Of a stretch of DNA of 64,000 nt, positions 9,263 through 18,798 are shown piece by piece; the first letter of the stretch is position 1, and each line of letters opens with the position of its first letter. Origin of the DNA: Candidatus Heimdallarchaeota archaeon (GTDB taxonomy: Archaea; Asgardarchaeota; Heimdallarchaeia; Heimdallarchaeales; Heimdallarchaeaceae); NCBI GenBank assembly GCA_030668875.1, contig DAOVER010000013.1, positions 1 to 64,000 on the forward strand, given 5' to 3'. The notes below the pieces were generated by a model, which had not been told where the DNA came from, did no database searches, and saw nothing but the letters and a program-made list of their open reading frames with translations. Both the position numbers and the translations under genes were made by a program.

Positions 9263-9880
9263 TCATTCTACATTTGAAACATTAACAATAGCCTTCCACT
9301 TTTCTATTGCTTCTGAAACAAATTCAAATAGCCATCGTTCTTCTGGTGTAAAGTTACGCGTTTTAGTGGTAATATTTCTCCCTTTTTCAGCAATTTTTAT
9401 GATCTTGGAAAGTCTCATTGTCATGAGTTCTCTTAATTTCATGTCAATAGCTTCAATTTGACGATAAGGAATGGATTTTTTCTTTTCCTTAAACTCTTCG
9501 TAAGTCTTCCTCATAGCAATATAAAAGTAGGAATTTAGTTTTTGTAAAGCAATGTTTTCCCCTTCTTTTTCTGCCATGTTATATAGTTTGGGAAAATTAA
9601 TTTCATTAATTTCTTCAAACTCGATATAGCCGTCTTTTTCCAGGGAAATAGCAAGCCAAAAGGGAATCTTTATTCTAACTCCTTTCAACAATTTTATTTT
9701 TCTGTCTCCCATATCGAATTCTTCTAAATTCTTTAAACATTTGACAGAAATATCCTTATTTTCAAAATCAAATTGAATTCTTTCAAGCTCTTTTAATACT
9801 AATTCCTCTGAACTCACAATTACCAACTTGACAGTATTTCTAATATTTTTAAAGTATTGCTCATTTGGAGAAAAATTCAT
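9263..9880 (-). CDS. GINS complex subunit, BA-type (Gins23-like)
   Basis: Subunit of the archaeal CMG-type replicative helicase (MCM-GINS-GAN). The N-terminal part up to about residue 90 resembles the small B domain, with GVRIKIPFWLAISLEKDGYIEFEE similar to the Psf2/Psf3 region that reads VPLWLA in eukaryotes. The rest is the helical A domain, with RLSKIIKIAEKG and FTPEERWLFEFV typical of GINS. The order B then A indicates Gins23 and not Gins51. It overlaps the 3' end of hel308 by 20 bases and lies two genes from mcm, a context that supports the call. 205 aa is usual. Confidence 0.82.
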   Translation of the reverse strand: MNFSPNEQYFKNIRNTVKLVIVSSEELVLKELERIQFDFENKDISVKCLKNLEEFDMGDRKIKLLKGVRIKIPFWLAISLEKDGYIEFEEINEINFPKLYNMAEKEGENIALQKLNSYFYIAMRKTYEEFKEKKKSIPYRQIEAIDMKLRELMTMRLSKIIKIAEKGRNITTKTRNFTPEERWLFEFVSEAIEKWKAIVNVSNVE

Positions 9881-12107
9881 CTAGACTTTTCTGCGGGATT
9901 GAAGTTAAAATGTCTGAGTTAGCTTTCTCTTCTTCACTTGTTGGATCTATTTCTCTTTCAACAAACTTGTCTCCAAACAGATGAGAATAAATAGATTTGA
10001 CTAAATCTTTTCCAAATCCTGAGAGTTTTGTTATATCTGCAGGTTTGGTCTGTTTTAGTATCTCTTGTGTTTTGTAACCTTTATTAAAAAGTAATCTTGC
10101 TCTTACTCTGCCTACTCCTGGAATCTGGACAAGGTCAACTAACTCCCCTTTTATTCCGTTGACAATTCTATTGTGCAAAATTTTTGTGTGCCCTGCAATC
10201 TCATTATGACCCAATAATTTGGCTATTTCAGTAGTGGCATATAACAACCATTCTGAATTTGCTACAACTGAATATATGTCCCCACTACCAATTTTATATC
10301 GGTCTAACATGGTATCTTCTGGTGTTTCAGAAATCCAATCTTTAAGAATTAAGGCAGTTTTCAATTGACTCATAAACAATTCTAAATCAAAAGATGTTGT
10401 AGGGAGTTCTAGTAAAAATTCATCTTCGTGATCGCTTACATAGTTAATTAATTTAAATTGATCATCTTTTTTTACAGTTGTGAATCTAACATCTGGTGTT
10501 GAACAGACTAAATGGAGAAAGCTGATGTCTGTTAGTAATCCTTTAGCCATTGTTTTTGCTCTCATCAATCCTTCTCTGATAGTTATCCCACTAAGAGGGT
10601 CAATGTATAATTGACTTACTCGCTTACCAAAACTTGTTGCAATTAGATAATCAGGATCTTTTGTAATAAGACCTTCTTCTCTCAAAAATCGGATGACTTT
10701 GAGAAGGATTGTGCTTAAACTTGTTGGATCTTGTTGATAGCCATAAAAAGTCTGACCAAAGAATTCATGCAATTCGTCCAAAGATTGAGTGTTATCAGTA
10801 GCAATTTGACCTAATACTATCCGACGTAGTGCAGGTTCTGCAGCTATTTTAGAATCAATGTCTTCAGTATCAGCTGTGATATACATCTCTCTAAGGTTTT
10901 GTGCATCGTACTCGTTTTTTGCTATAACTATGGCATCACCTTCTTTATCATATTGAGGTCTTCCAGCTCGTCCTGATTGCTGTTTAAATTCTAAAACAGG
11001 AATTGGGTAACTACCCAACGTGACATCATATCGATAGATGCTTTTTATTATAACATAACGGGCTGGTAAATTAATTCCACTTGCAAGAGTTGGTGTGGCG
11101 CTGAGAATCTTGATATAACCTTTTTTGAAATTATCCTCTACTATTCTTCTTTGAGTTGGACTTAATCCTGCATGATGAAATGAGACACCATTTTGAACCA
11201 ACTGTGCTAAGTTTTTTGATTGCTTAGTTTGTTCTCCAGATGTTGTAATTTTTCTCGCTGCTAGAAGTAGTTGTTCTTGTTCCTCTTTTGTAAGAGTCTT
11301 CTTCACATGGTTAATTAGATTCCTAGCAGTCGATTCTGCCATATTTCTTGTTGTAACAAAGACCAAAGCCTGTTTCTTCTTTTTCAAAATATGGGTAATT
11401 AGATTATTGAAACTGTTTTTGTAGATTAATGGTATAGAATCTGTGTGATCATCGTAGATTATTTGATTACCATTGAGAACCCCCTCATTCAACTTAACAG
11501 GTCGCCAATAACTTGAGACGAGTTCCGCTTCTAACCATCTAGCGATTTCATCAGCATTTCTTATTGTCGCACTGAGAGCTAAAATCTGTGCTTTTGTTAA
11601 TTTCCTGAGTTGTGCTAAAACAACTTCCAATGTAGGACCTCTTGAGGAGTCATTAATTAGATGAACCTCATCAGCCACAACTAAACCAATCTTAGAGATC
11701 CACTTTGCTTGATGTCGAATAGCTGAATCAATCTTTTCATTTGTTGCTACTATCACGTCAGCATGCTTTGCATTACTATCCTCTCCATCATAGTCACCAG
11801 TAAGTAAAACAGTTTTCTTCCCTATTAAATCCAGATAATTTTTGAATTCTACAAATTTCTCATAAGCAAGAGCTCTGAGAGGTGAAAGATATAGTGTTTT
11901 TAATCCTGAATCAGTAATGATTTTCAAGCTTGCTAATATTGCTAATAATGTTTTACCAGAAGCTGTAGGTATGGCGACAACAAGATTATTGCCCTCAAGT
12001 AGTTTCTTTTTTATAGCTTCTACTTGAGGTGGATAGAGAGAAACTATTCCTTCCTTCGCTAATTTATCTATTACTATTTGCGGGATGGGAAGATCTGCAA
12101 TATTCAT
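9861..12107 (-). CDS. hel308: Hel308-type Superfamily 2 DNA helicase
   Basis: ATP-dependent 3'-5' helicase acting on stalled replication forks. Seen are the Q-motif-like LYPPQVEAI, Walker A PTASGKT (Lys about 52), DEVH box ADEVHLI (about 145), LSATIRN (motif III), VSFHHAGL (motif IV region) and QQSGRAGRPQYD (motif VI). A C-terminal winged helix and ratchet follow, then helix-hairpin-helix segments (LVQIPGVGRVRARLLFNKG and ITKLSGFGKDLV). The frame extends one codon to TTG at 12110, but the adjacent ATG at 12107 is the better start. It lies 14 bases after mcm and overlaps GINS, forming a replication operon. Confidence 0.93.
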   Translation of the reverse strand: MNIADLPIPQIVIDKLAKEGIVSLYPPQVEAIKKKLLEGNNLVVAIPTASGKTLLAILASLKIITDSGLKTLYLSPLRALAYEKFVEFKNYLDLIGKKTVLLTGDYDGEDSNAKHADVIVATNEKIDSAIRHQAKWISKIGLVVADEVHLINDSSRGPTLEVVLAQLRKLTKAQILALSATIRNADEIARWLEAELVSSYWRPVKLNEGVLNGNQIIYDDHTDSIPLIYKNSFNNLITHILKKKKQALVFVTTRNMAESTARNLINHVKKTLTKEEQEQLLLAARKITTSGEQTKQSKNLAQLVQNGVSFHHAGLSPTQRRIVEDNFKKGYIKILSATPTLASGINLPARYVIIKSIYRYDVTLGSYPIPVLEFKQQSGRAGRPQYDKEGDAIVIAKNEYDAQNLREMYITADTEDIDSKIAAEPALRRIVLGQIATDNTQSLDELHEFFGQTFYGYQQDPTSLSTILLKVIRFLREEGLITKDPDYLIATSFGKRVSQLYIDPLSGITIREGLMRAKTMAKGLLTDISFLHLVCSTPDVRFTTVKKDDQFKLINYVSDHEDEFLLELPTTSFDLELFMSQLKTALILKDWISETPEDTMLDRYKIGSGDIYSVVANSEWLLYATTEIAKLLGHNEIAGHTKILHNRIVNGIKGELVDLVQIPGVGRVRARLLFNKGYKTQEILKQTKPADITKLSGFGKDLVKSIYSHLFGDKFVEREIDPTSEEEKANSDILTSIPQKSLDEFFSK

Positions 12108-12121
12108 CAAACATCACAAAA

Positions 12122-15100
12122 TTATGCTAACTTAACGTAACCATCTCTTGGTGAATATATTTCACCATTACTTCGAAGTTGTTCTATAACTTTATCTACA
12201 AAGTCTTCTTCAACATTATTCTCTTTAGCAAGTTCTTTGATTTTTTTAACTGATACTATATCGACAGTTCCTTTTCGAGATTCCTCTTTAATCAAATCAA
12301 TAACAGTTTGCATTTTTGATCTGGATGCTTTGGTTGTTCCTGAAAGTAAGAAATCAATGTCAACTTTACCCGTAACGGGGTCTTTCCCTACCTGTTCCAG
12401 AGAAGATCTTAGAAGATTAATAGCGGCTTCAACATGATCTATTGTTACTTCATCCTTCAAAGCCATTCTAGCTTGAGATTCAGATAAACGGATGATTGCT
12501 TCAAGATATCTGGGTGTTATAGCTATAGCTGTATTATCATCCGAAGTTTTCCTTAAATCTAAATAATAAGCTTCAATTCTTTCCATAGCTTCATCTGTCA
12601 AAGCTGGTTCAACTTGTTGTTTTGCATAACTGATATATTTTCGAAGTAAATCCATTGGAATGACAGGTTCTACAGCTTCAGTAATGTGTCCTCTTCTCAA
12701 TTCTAATATGTGTCTAGCCATTTTTTTGTCTTTATCTTCATCAGGTATATCTTTAATAACAAAAATCAAATCGAAACGAGATAGAATAGTAGGTGGAAGG
12801 TTGATATTTTCATTGGGAGGACGAGTGTCTTCATACCTACCAAAACGAGGATTAGCAGCGGCAATGATAGAGGTACGAGCATTCAGTGTGGCAACTATGC
12901 CTGCTTTCGCTATACTGATTGTATTATGTAACACTACACCATGACTTATGAAATTCTCAGTGGGTTCAACTGTTACATCATAAACCCAATCTGTCTTAAA
13001 CTCACCAGCATTTTCAACTTTTACAATATTTATTACGCTTAATTTATTTAATCTCAACAGGGAAGCACTTTTGTTATCATCTTCGACACCTGGAACGATT
13101 GTATTAATTTCTAGATTCTTTGCATTTACAATCCTTATTTCATCATTATTGTAAGTATAGATTGGGTGATTTGGTGTTACTACAATATCTATGCCATTAG
13201 AATAAGTTATTTTATAGAAATATTCAGGAGCTTTGTGTCTACTCACTCTGTTTATCTGTTTATCAAAAATCTCCTTAAAATTCGTTGTTAGAATATTATA
13301 ATGTAATCGTTCAGTTGAAAGAATTTCACAATTTTTACCTTCTATCTGGAATTCACTATGTTTAAGAAAAAGATTATCTACAAATGGTCCTATTTTGTGT
13401 TTCTTTCCATTGAAAAGGACAAACTCAAAATTTGGATGGTAAGAATGTTGTTCCATCGCTTCATGTATTGAGGAACGGTCGACTGGGTTCATCTTATCAA
13501 ATTCATCAATTAAACAAGTTCCCCTATCTGCTAATACTAATGCACCAGCTTCTAAAGTGAACTCACCTGAATCGGGATCACGAACTACAGCTGCTGTATT
13601 ATGTGTAACAAATCCATTTACAATGAAATTGTGTGTTTCTGGTATTGACAAGTCATAAACAAGCTTATCTGTATTCTCAAACTCTTTAATTTCTGCAATT
13701 TCATCCCATAAAATATCTGAATTTGCTAGTGCTTCTAGTAACTCATATCTTTTCTGTAAATATTGATGCTTTTCCTTTATCTTTTCAAGTATGTTTTCAA
13801 TGTAGTTTATCACATTCGATGGTAAAACTATATTTTCAAGTGTTTTTAATTGGACAATTATTCCAATTGGAATCGAGACAGCTCTGTTTTTTCTAATGAA
13901 GAAATCGTAAATATTATCAGAAGTGAGTCCTATTCTACTTTTAATCACGTTTCTTTCATATTTCTTATTTATTTCAGAAAATAGAGTGTTTCGTATAGAA
14001 TAGGGTAATTTTACCTTATGTCTTAACCAGTTTGTATCAATTTGATTTAAAACTTCACTCAAGCGTTTTTGAGATATAGATTTATTTAGTGCCCAACCAG
14101 TAAAAGCTCCTTGATAACCAGTCAGCTCTCTACTACTATGATCATAGAATTTTTGTTGCTCATTAATCAGTGCAATGATATGAGGTATGTTATCCAAATT
14201 TCGGTGCTTTTTTTTGGTTGTTTTACATATTTCTTCTAGCTTTTCTCTTTTCTTTACATGTCTAAAACCAACAAATTCTTTGAAGATCTTAAAATCTTCA
14301 TTATTGCTAAATATAATTGCATATTTATCTAACTTCCCAATAATCTTAAGGCCATCTTTTCTAATTGATTCCTTTGGTTTTCTTACTCGTCTAAATGAGA
14401 CAATACTGTATACTGCTAAAGCATCTTGAATAAAATTTGCTAAATCATTGCTTGTTGTAGATATACCGATGTGAGATGAACCGTTTTTTCTTGTTGATAT
14501 CCATCCATCTGAATCATAGATTCCTTGAAGGAAATTCTTTAAAAATGCTTCAGGATAAAATAGAATGTCCCAAATGGGTGCTATAGTACTTGACTTAGGT
14601 GCAGCAGTCAACCCAAAATAGTTGAAAATATGGTAAAGTAATTTAGACCATATTCTATATTCGGCAGGTCTAGACTGTGTTTTTTCAGTTTTACTTATAA
14701 CGAAACCTAACTTCTTGAAGAATCGTTCAAATGTATCCAATATTTCTTGTTGATTGTTAGATAATCCAATAGTAACACCACCATAACCTTCTGATCTTTT
14801 GTCAATTGATACTCGACCATCACCCATCAAAATACCCAATATGTAGAACCATTCATCGTCTAAGGTTTTCGGAAGAAAAATAGTTTGACCTTTTTTAATT
14901 TGTAATTCTAATAAACTTGGAAGTTCTTTAAGAAGATTTTTGTTTGCTAATTCGCATAAGTTACCAAAGTGTCTAAAACTTATAGAACCTCGTTTGTTTT
15001 TGTCTTGCCAGCAAGCAATTGTACTCTCAGTAACCTTGAGAATTTTCGCTATATCCTTGGTAGTATACGTGGTACTATTCTTCAATTCCCCAATAATTGT

Positions 15101-17218
15101 TTTTACTTTTTCCTCTATAGAAGAAAGAGTGATTTTACCTTCAAAATTACTAATAATTTCATATGATGAAGGCACTTCTTTTCTTTCTAAAATAGGTATC
15201 TTTTTTGCAGTAGCTATCCTATCCCCTTGAGCAAGTATTTTTGCATGTTTCCAAACAACTCCTTCACCCTTTGTTATCGAGAGTAAACTAGTCTGAGGAG
15301 TAACAGTAAGTTTTTTTCCTGTTCGAGATGTAATTCCAATTAACCTTTTAGGAGGTTGAATCTTCCAAAATCGTGAAATAAGTTGTTTGTCTAATTGTAA
15401 ATTTTTGGAATGAACAACTGATTTTTCGTCGTTATTATTCTTAACATATTTCATCCGGTTATTATATTCGAAGATCTCACTAGATTGAAATTCATATTCA
15501 ACTATTTCAGAAATAGGTTTAATTTGATTGTCCAGAAGGATTCTACTATCACCCGTAACACAAAGACCTGCAGCGGTGCTTGCCTTACCTGAAGTTAAAA
15601 GTCCTCTAGGTGCTAATCTTGCTATATATTGCAACATTTGACTATTGTGAACAAATATACCGTTAGCAACAAAGTTGTGTGTTTCCGGTACTTGGAGATC
15701 ATAAACCCATTCGAAATTTGGTTTTATTTCTTCAATTTCTTCAATTTGATCCCAGAATATATCTGATACCACAAGATTTGCATTAGTTTTACCACGTTCT
15801 ATTGTTTCATTTATCTTTGGATTTGGTTTGATTTTATGTTCTCTTGGAGTAGCAATGTACTCTCCCTTTGATATGCATTGAGTTTCTTTTGAATAAATTA
15901 GACCATCTTTTTGTATAAATAATGGATGTGTTGGTGTTACCGTGAGTTCTTTTCCTGATGAGGTTTTAACCTTGTACATAATTTTTGGTGCTTTCCTTTT
16001 CCAAAAGATATTTGCATTGGAAATCTCGATTTTTCCTTTGCTGTTCATTGTATGAATTTGTACATCACCTTCAGAATAGTAACCATCATCAATTTCATGC
16101 ATGTTATCCTTTAGTTTTTCATCTACCAAATCTTCTATTTTGATCAATTCTCCGTTACCAAGAACTACCTCAGTTCCTGGTCTCACACATTTAGCTACAC
16201 CAGGATCGCCTACTAAAAGAACATTTGAATCTCCTCTTTGTTTCATCCCATCAGGTGCAACTCTTGATACGCCTCCAAACAATACTGAAGCCAGTGCTTC
16301 CTTTATTGTTTCCATTCCATAAATTGAAGGAGCAATTGAACGCACTATCCTTCTATGAATGTTAAGGTCTTTGGAGAGTTTAATTATTTCTGCCTCTGTT
16401 TCAGGGTCAATTTCGATTTCTTCATATTCTTTTTCTCTTGAAGAAATAAAATTCACATCTAACCATGGGTCAAAAGTAGCTGTTTTGCCTTTCCTTTTAT
16501 CGAAAATTGATTTCATCTTGAGGATGCCCGAAGCTATAGCTCTATCTCCAGCTCTGACTGTATCTACCAAATCTCCTACCAATCTTGAAGGCAGTGCTCT
16601 TGGGATTTGTCCTGGAGGTAATGTTTCAGGTTTCTCTTGAACAGTAACAGTTTGTAAATCAGTGTAGGTTGATTCCTCAGTTAATAGTTTGAAAGGTCCT
16701 TTCTTTCCACAATTGGGATTTGCACATCTATTGGGTTCGGCATATATTCCGTCCACTTGGTTGATATAATGTACTTCTCCACATATCGCACATTGAAAAA
16801 CACCTTGAACTAAAAGCGGTTTGACAACACTTTGTCTAATAATAATCCCTTCAACAGAGATGAATTGACCAAGATGAACAGACCTTAATCTTCTTAGATC
16901 CACCTGATCTGGAATACTGATAAAGCGTGCATGAAAAACTTCTCCACTTGAAGCATAAATAGGATCTTCAACACGAAGAACTTCAACTAAAGCATCATCA
17001 GCTGATTTGATAGTTTCCTCAGGATTCTCTCTGAGAAGTCTTGCAAGTTCTGGGTCGTATCTTAGCAAATCATCATAATTGAGAATTATTGAAGTAAGCC
17101 CCTCAAGTGACATTTTCTGAACTTGTTCAATGTAAATATGCTTTCCATTCTCATCTTGGTAGCCTTGATAGAATTCGCGGAATCTCTCAACTGGAGTAGA
17201 TGTCATATCAACATGCAT
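12122..17218 (-). CDS. mcm: Replicative DNA helicase MCM with three inteins
   Basis: 1698-residue precursor; removing three inteins (182, 655 and 174 aa) leaves about 687 residues, a normal archaeal MCM. The N-terminal OB domain has a zinc motif (CAICG and CANPNCG, about 138-170). AAA+ motifs are Walker A GDPGVAK/SQ (split by intein 1), Walker B CLIDEFDKM, sensor 1 IIAAANPRFGRY and arginine finger ILSRFDLIFV. A winged helix ends the protein. The inteins sit after GDPGVAK, after STAAGL, and after EAMEQH (before TISIAKAGI), all in the ATPase core, so activity requires three splicing events. First gene of an operon with hel308 and GINS; a TATA-like CTTTATATAC lies about 100 bases upstream. Confidence 0.95.
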   Translation of the reverse strand: MHVDMTSTPVERFREFYQGYQDENGKHIYIEQVQKMSLEGLTSIILNYDDLLRYDPELARLLRENPEETIKSADDALVEVLRVEDPIYASSGEVFHARFISIPDQVDLRRLRSVHLGQFISVEGIIIRQSVVKPLLVQGVFQCAICGEVHYINQVDGIYAEPNRCANPNCGKKGPFKLLTEESTYTDLQTVTVQEKPETLPPGQIPRALPSRLVGDLVDTVRAGDRAIASGILKMKSIFDKRKGKTATFDPWLDVNFISSREKEYEEIEIDPETEAEIIKLSKDLNIHRRIVRSIAPSIYGMETIKEALASVLFGGVSRVAPDGMKQRGDSNVLLVGDPGVAKCVRPGTEVVLGNGELIKIEDLVDEKLKDNMHEIDDGYYSEGDVQIHTMNSKGKIEISNANIFWKRKAPKIMYKVKTSSGKELTVTPTHPLFIQKDGLIYSKETQCISKGEYIATPREHKIKPNPKINETIERGKTNANLVVSDIFWDQIEEIEEIKPNFEWVYDLQVPETHNFVANGIFVHNSQMLQYIARLAPRGLLTSGKASTAAGLCVTGDSRILLDNQIKPISEIVEYEFQSSEIFEYNNRMKYVKNNNDEKSVVHSKNLQLDKQLISRFWKIQPPKRLIGITSRTGKKLTVTPQTSLLSITKGEGVVWKHAKILAQGDRIATAKKIPILERKEVPSSYEIISNFEGKITLSSIEEKVKTIIGELKNSTTYTTKDIAKILKVTESTIACWQDKNKRGSISFRHFGNLCELANKNLLKELPSLLELQIKKGQTIFLPKTLDDEWFYILGILMGDGRVSIDKRSEGYGGVTIGLSNNQQEILDTFERFFKKLGFVISKTEKTQSRPAEYRIWSKLLYHIFNYFGLTAAPKSSTIAPIWDILFYPEAFLKNFLQGIYDSDGWISTRKNGSSHIGISTTSNDLANFIQDALAVYSIVSFRRVRKPKESIRKDGLKIIGKLDKYAIIFSNNEDFKIFKEFVGFRHVKKREKLEEICKTTKKKHRNLDNIPHIIALINEQQKFYDHSSRELTGYQGAFTGWALNKSISQKRLSEVLNQIDTNWLRHKVKLPYSIRNTLFSEINKKYERNVIKSRIGLTSDNIYDFFIRKNRAVSIPIGIIVQLKTLENIVLPSNVINYIENILEKIKEKHQYLQKRYELLEALANSDILWDEIAEIKEFENTDKLVYDLSIPETHNFIVNGFVTHNTAAVVRDPDSGEFTLEAGALVLADRGTCLIDEFDKMNPVDRSSIHEAMEQHSYHPNFEFVLFNGKKHKIGPFVDNLFLKHSEFQIEGKNCEILSTERLHYNILTTNFKEIFDKQINRVSRHKAPEYFYKITYSNGIDIVVTPNHPIYTYNNDEIRIVNAKNLEINTIVPGVEDDNKSASLLRLNKLSVINIVKVENAGEFKTDWVYDVTVEPTENFISHGVVLHNTISIAKAGIVATLNARTSIIAAANPRFGRYEDTRPPNENINLPPTILSRFDLIFVIKDIPDEDKDKKMARHILELRRGHITEAVEPVIPMDLLRKYISYAKQQVEPALTDEAMERIEAYYLDLRKTSDDNTAIAITPRYLEAIIRLSESQARMALKDEVTIDHVEAAINLLRSSLEQVGKDPVTGKVDIDFLLSGTTKASRSKMQTVIDLIKEESRKGTVDIVSVKKIKELAKENNVEEDFVDKVIEQLRSNGEIYSPRDGYVKLA
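12923..13444 (-). mobile_element. Intein 3 in MCM (mini-intein, Ser1)
   Basis: Residues 1259-1432, 174 aa. The splice start is set at Ser (SYHPNFEFVLFNGKKHKIG) because the preceding EAMEQH plus TISIAKAGI reconstitutes the MCM sequence; His as first residue would be unusual. Block B is IVVTPNHPIYT, and the end is WVYDVTVEPTENFISHGVVLHN-like, closing with HN before Thr+1. No endonuclease motifs. The N-terminal residue assignment is inference; the C-terminal junction is clear. Confidence 0.88.
13598..15562 (-). mobile_element. Intein 2 in MCM, large, with LAGLIDADG homing endonuclease and HTH
   Basis: Residues 553-1207, 655 aa. It begins CVTGDSRILLDNQ, has block B LTVTPQTSLLS (His of the usual TxxH replaced by Ser), and ends IPETHNFIVNGFVTHN before Thr+1 (TAAVV). 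Two dodecapeptide motifs, ILGILMGDGRV (near residue 793) and LQGIYDSDGWIS (near 897), mark a LAGLIDADG endonuclease with both Asp residues present. Residues about 705-750 (YTTKDIAKILKVTESTIACW) read as an extra helix-turn-helix. The element could still home. Confidence 0.92.
15644..16189 (-). mobile_element. Intein 1 in MCM, in Walker A (mini-intein)
   Basis: Residues 344-525 of the precursor, 182 aa. It begins CVRPGTEVVLGNGELIKIEDL (Cys1 nucleophile). Block B is LTVTPTHPLFI (the TxxH motif). It ends VPETHNFVANGIFVHN, followed by Ser as the +1 residue (SQMLQ). No LAGLIDADG motif is present, so it appears to splice but to lack a homing nuclease. The host site is GDPGVAK/S, the most conserved part of the P-loop. 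Confidence 0.93.
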
Positions 17219-17311
17219 TTTGTCAACCTTACTACTTACAGACTCATTTCTTTCAGTATAATAAGTCTTACTTCAAAAAGCCAAAATATTGCTTCCATTA
17301 ATCTAATGAAC

Positions 17312-17332
17312 TTTGAGTATATAAAGTAATAA
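17312..17332. promoter_or_regulatory. TATA element between mcm and the membrane hydrolase gene
   Basis: The sequence GAGTATATAAAGTAA reads as a TATA box on either strand. On the minus strand (ACTTTATATAC) it lies about 100 bases upstream of mcm, and on the plus strand about 120 bases upstream of the gene at 17449. The intergenic region (17219-17448) holds no gene. Confidence 0.4.
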
Positions 17333-17448
17333 TCTTTTTAACTAGCTATGTTATATGGTATTCAAGGAAATTTTTGTGCAAATTGTGAAAATAAGAAACT
17401 ACTTAACACATAATGCACTCTAAATTTTAAGAAAAAACGAGTGGTAGA

Positions 17449-18798
17449 ATGACTTATACTTTCACACACCTAACATTGCAAGGTCTTATTGTTTGGCTAT
17501 TGTTGTCAAAGGAAAATAGAGAATACTATAAGGAACATAGATGGGAATTTCTCCTGATAAACGTCTTTGCTATTCTCCCAGATATAGATTTGCTTATTGG
17601 GACACACAGGTCGTATACGCATAGTATAATCCCACCAGCATTTGTTTTGTTAAGTTTTATTGTAATAGGTTTAATCAATAAACGAACAAATTCTTTTGAT
17701 GAAAGAGGTAAGAGAATTGTCCGATTCTTTAAACTTGCTGCAATTATGTGGTTGTTACACATTGCTCTAGATATAGGTTGGGATCCAATCCTTCTATTCT
17801 GGCCTATAAACACAAATTTCTATGAATTATCAGTGTATCTAAGATTTGAAAACCAACCATGGCTGTTCTTCCCCTTATCATTCCTTGGAATTATTCCAGA
17901 TTGGAGGATTTACTCTTTTCAAGAAGGAGCAGGTATGTTTTTTGTGGATTTAACACAAGCAGAGAGAAGTCAGATTGTGGGCAATTACTGGGATTTACCC
18001 ATTGAGCAATTTGGGCTTCATCTTACTATCATGATTACTTGGTTGGTTGTAATAGTGCTACCAGTCTTTAAGAGGAAAAAAAAGAAGAAGAAAAGTGAAT
18101 CAAGCAAAACTGGAAGGGTATTGAAGATTACATGGAAAAGGATTACTAAACAATTAACTTTAATTGGGTTATTCTTCATTGGAGTAGGTTTGTTACTTGG
18201 ACCAGTGATTGGAAAGGAAAGAATAGTTAATTATCAAGTTTCTTCTGATTATGTTAATACACAGAATTATTTTGATCCAACCTTGGGTCTTGTTTTTACA
18301 AATAGACCTCAATCTTCCACAGAAATCATTTTTCAAGGTGAGTATGGTCTTACTCCATATAACACCACTGTTGTATTAACAAATAATAACACTTTCTTTG
18401 ATTTCTTCAATGCTTTTGAGAATCTAACTTTACAGTATTATGGTCAGAATATAACCTACGCAGACATGATTGTTGGTTATAACTCTTTGATTATTCCCAT
18501 AATAGAGGAAAGTTACTTTGTTGAACAATTAATTCACGAGGAAAATTCTGTAGGGCTCAGTATAGTACTTAATGAAACAACAGCTGTTGAGAATAACTAC
18601 GTTATTGCTTTTGTTAGTCAATGGAACATTTCTGATACATTCTATTATGAAGCAACAATAGCGATTGAATATACTTTCTTGCGAAATGAAGCACAAATTG
18701 AAGGACTTGTAATCGGATTGATTGGTTTAACACTAATCGCTGTGGATCAGCTTATAGATTTACCTAAGAAGAAAGAAGTGATACAAAAAAATGATTAA
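17449..18798 (+). CDS. Membrane-bound YdjM/DUF457-like predicted metal-dependent hydrolase
   Basis: Integral membrane protein, 449 aa. The N-terminal part carries the YdjM-type signature: an N-terminal TFTHLTLQ, then LPDIDLLIGTHRSYTHSI and WLLHIALDIGWD, giving His/Asp clusters at membrane borders that would bind a metal. At least five hydrophobic segments are visible, with a very basic loop of Lys/Arg around residues 205-215 and a C-terminal hydrophobic helix. An extracytoplasmic, Asn-rich segment with several potential N-glycosylation sequons lies between about 265 and 415. The substrate is unknown. It converges on the VWA gene with a 4-base overlap. Confidence 0.7.
   Translation: MTYTFTHLTLQGLIVWLLLSKENREYYKEHRWEFLLINVFAILPDIDLLIGTHRSYTHSIIPPAFVLLSFIVIGLINKRTNSFDERGKRIVRFFKLAAIMWLLHIALDIGWDPILLFWPINTNFYELSVYLRFENQPWLFFPLSFLGIIPDWRIYSFQEGAGMFFVDLTQAERSQIVGNYWDLPIEQFGLHLTIMITWLVVIVLPVFKRKKKKKKSESSKTGRVLKITWKRITKQLTLIGLFFIGVGLLLGPVIGKERIVNYQVSSDYVNTQNYFDPTLGLVFTNRPQSSTEIIFQGEYGLTPYNTTVVLTNNNTFFDFFNAFENLTLQYYGQNITYADMIVGYNSLIIPIIEESYFVEQLIHEENSVGLSIVLNETTAVENNYVIAFVSQWNISDTFYYEATIAIEYTFLRNEAQIEGLVIGLIGLTLIAVDQLIDLPKKKEVIQKND

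Noticed and set aside
14187..15230. Several plus-strand frames inside mcm
   Set aside because: They are antisense to intein 2, whose frame has clear intein and LAGLIDADG motifs.
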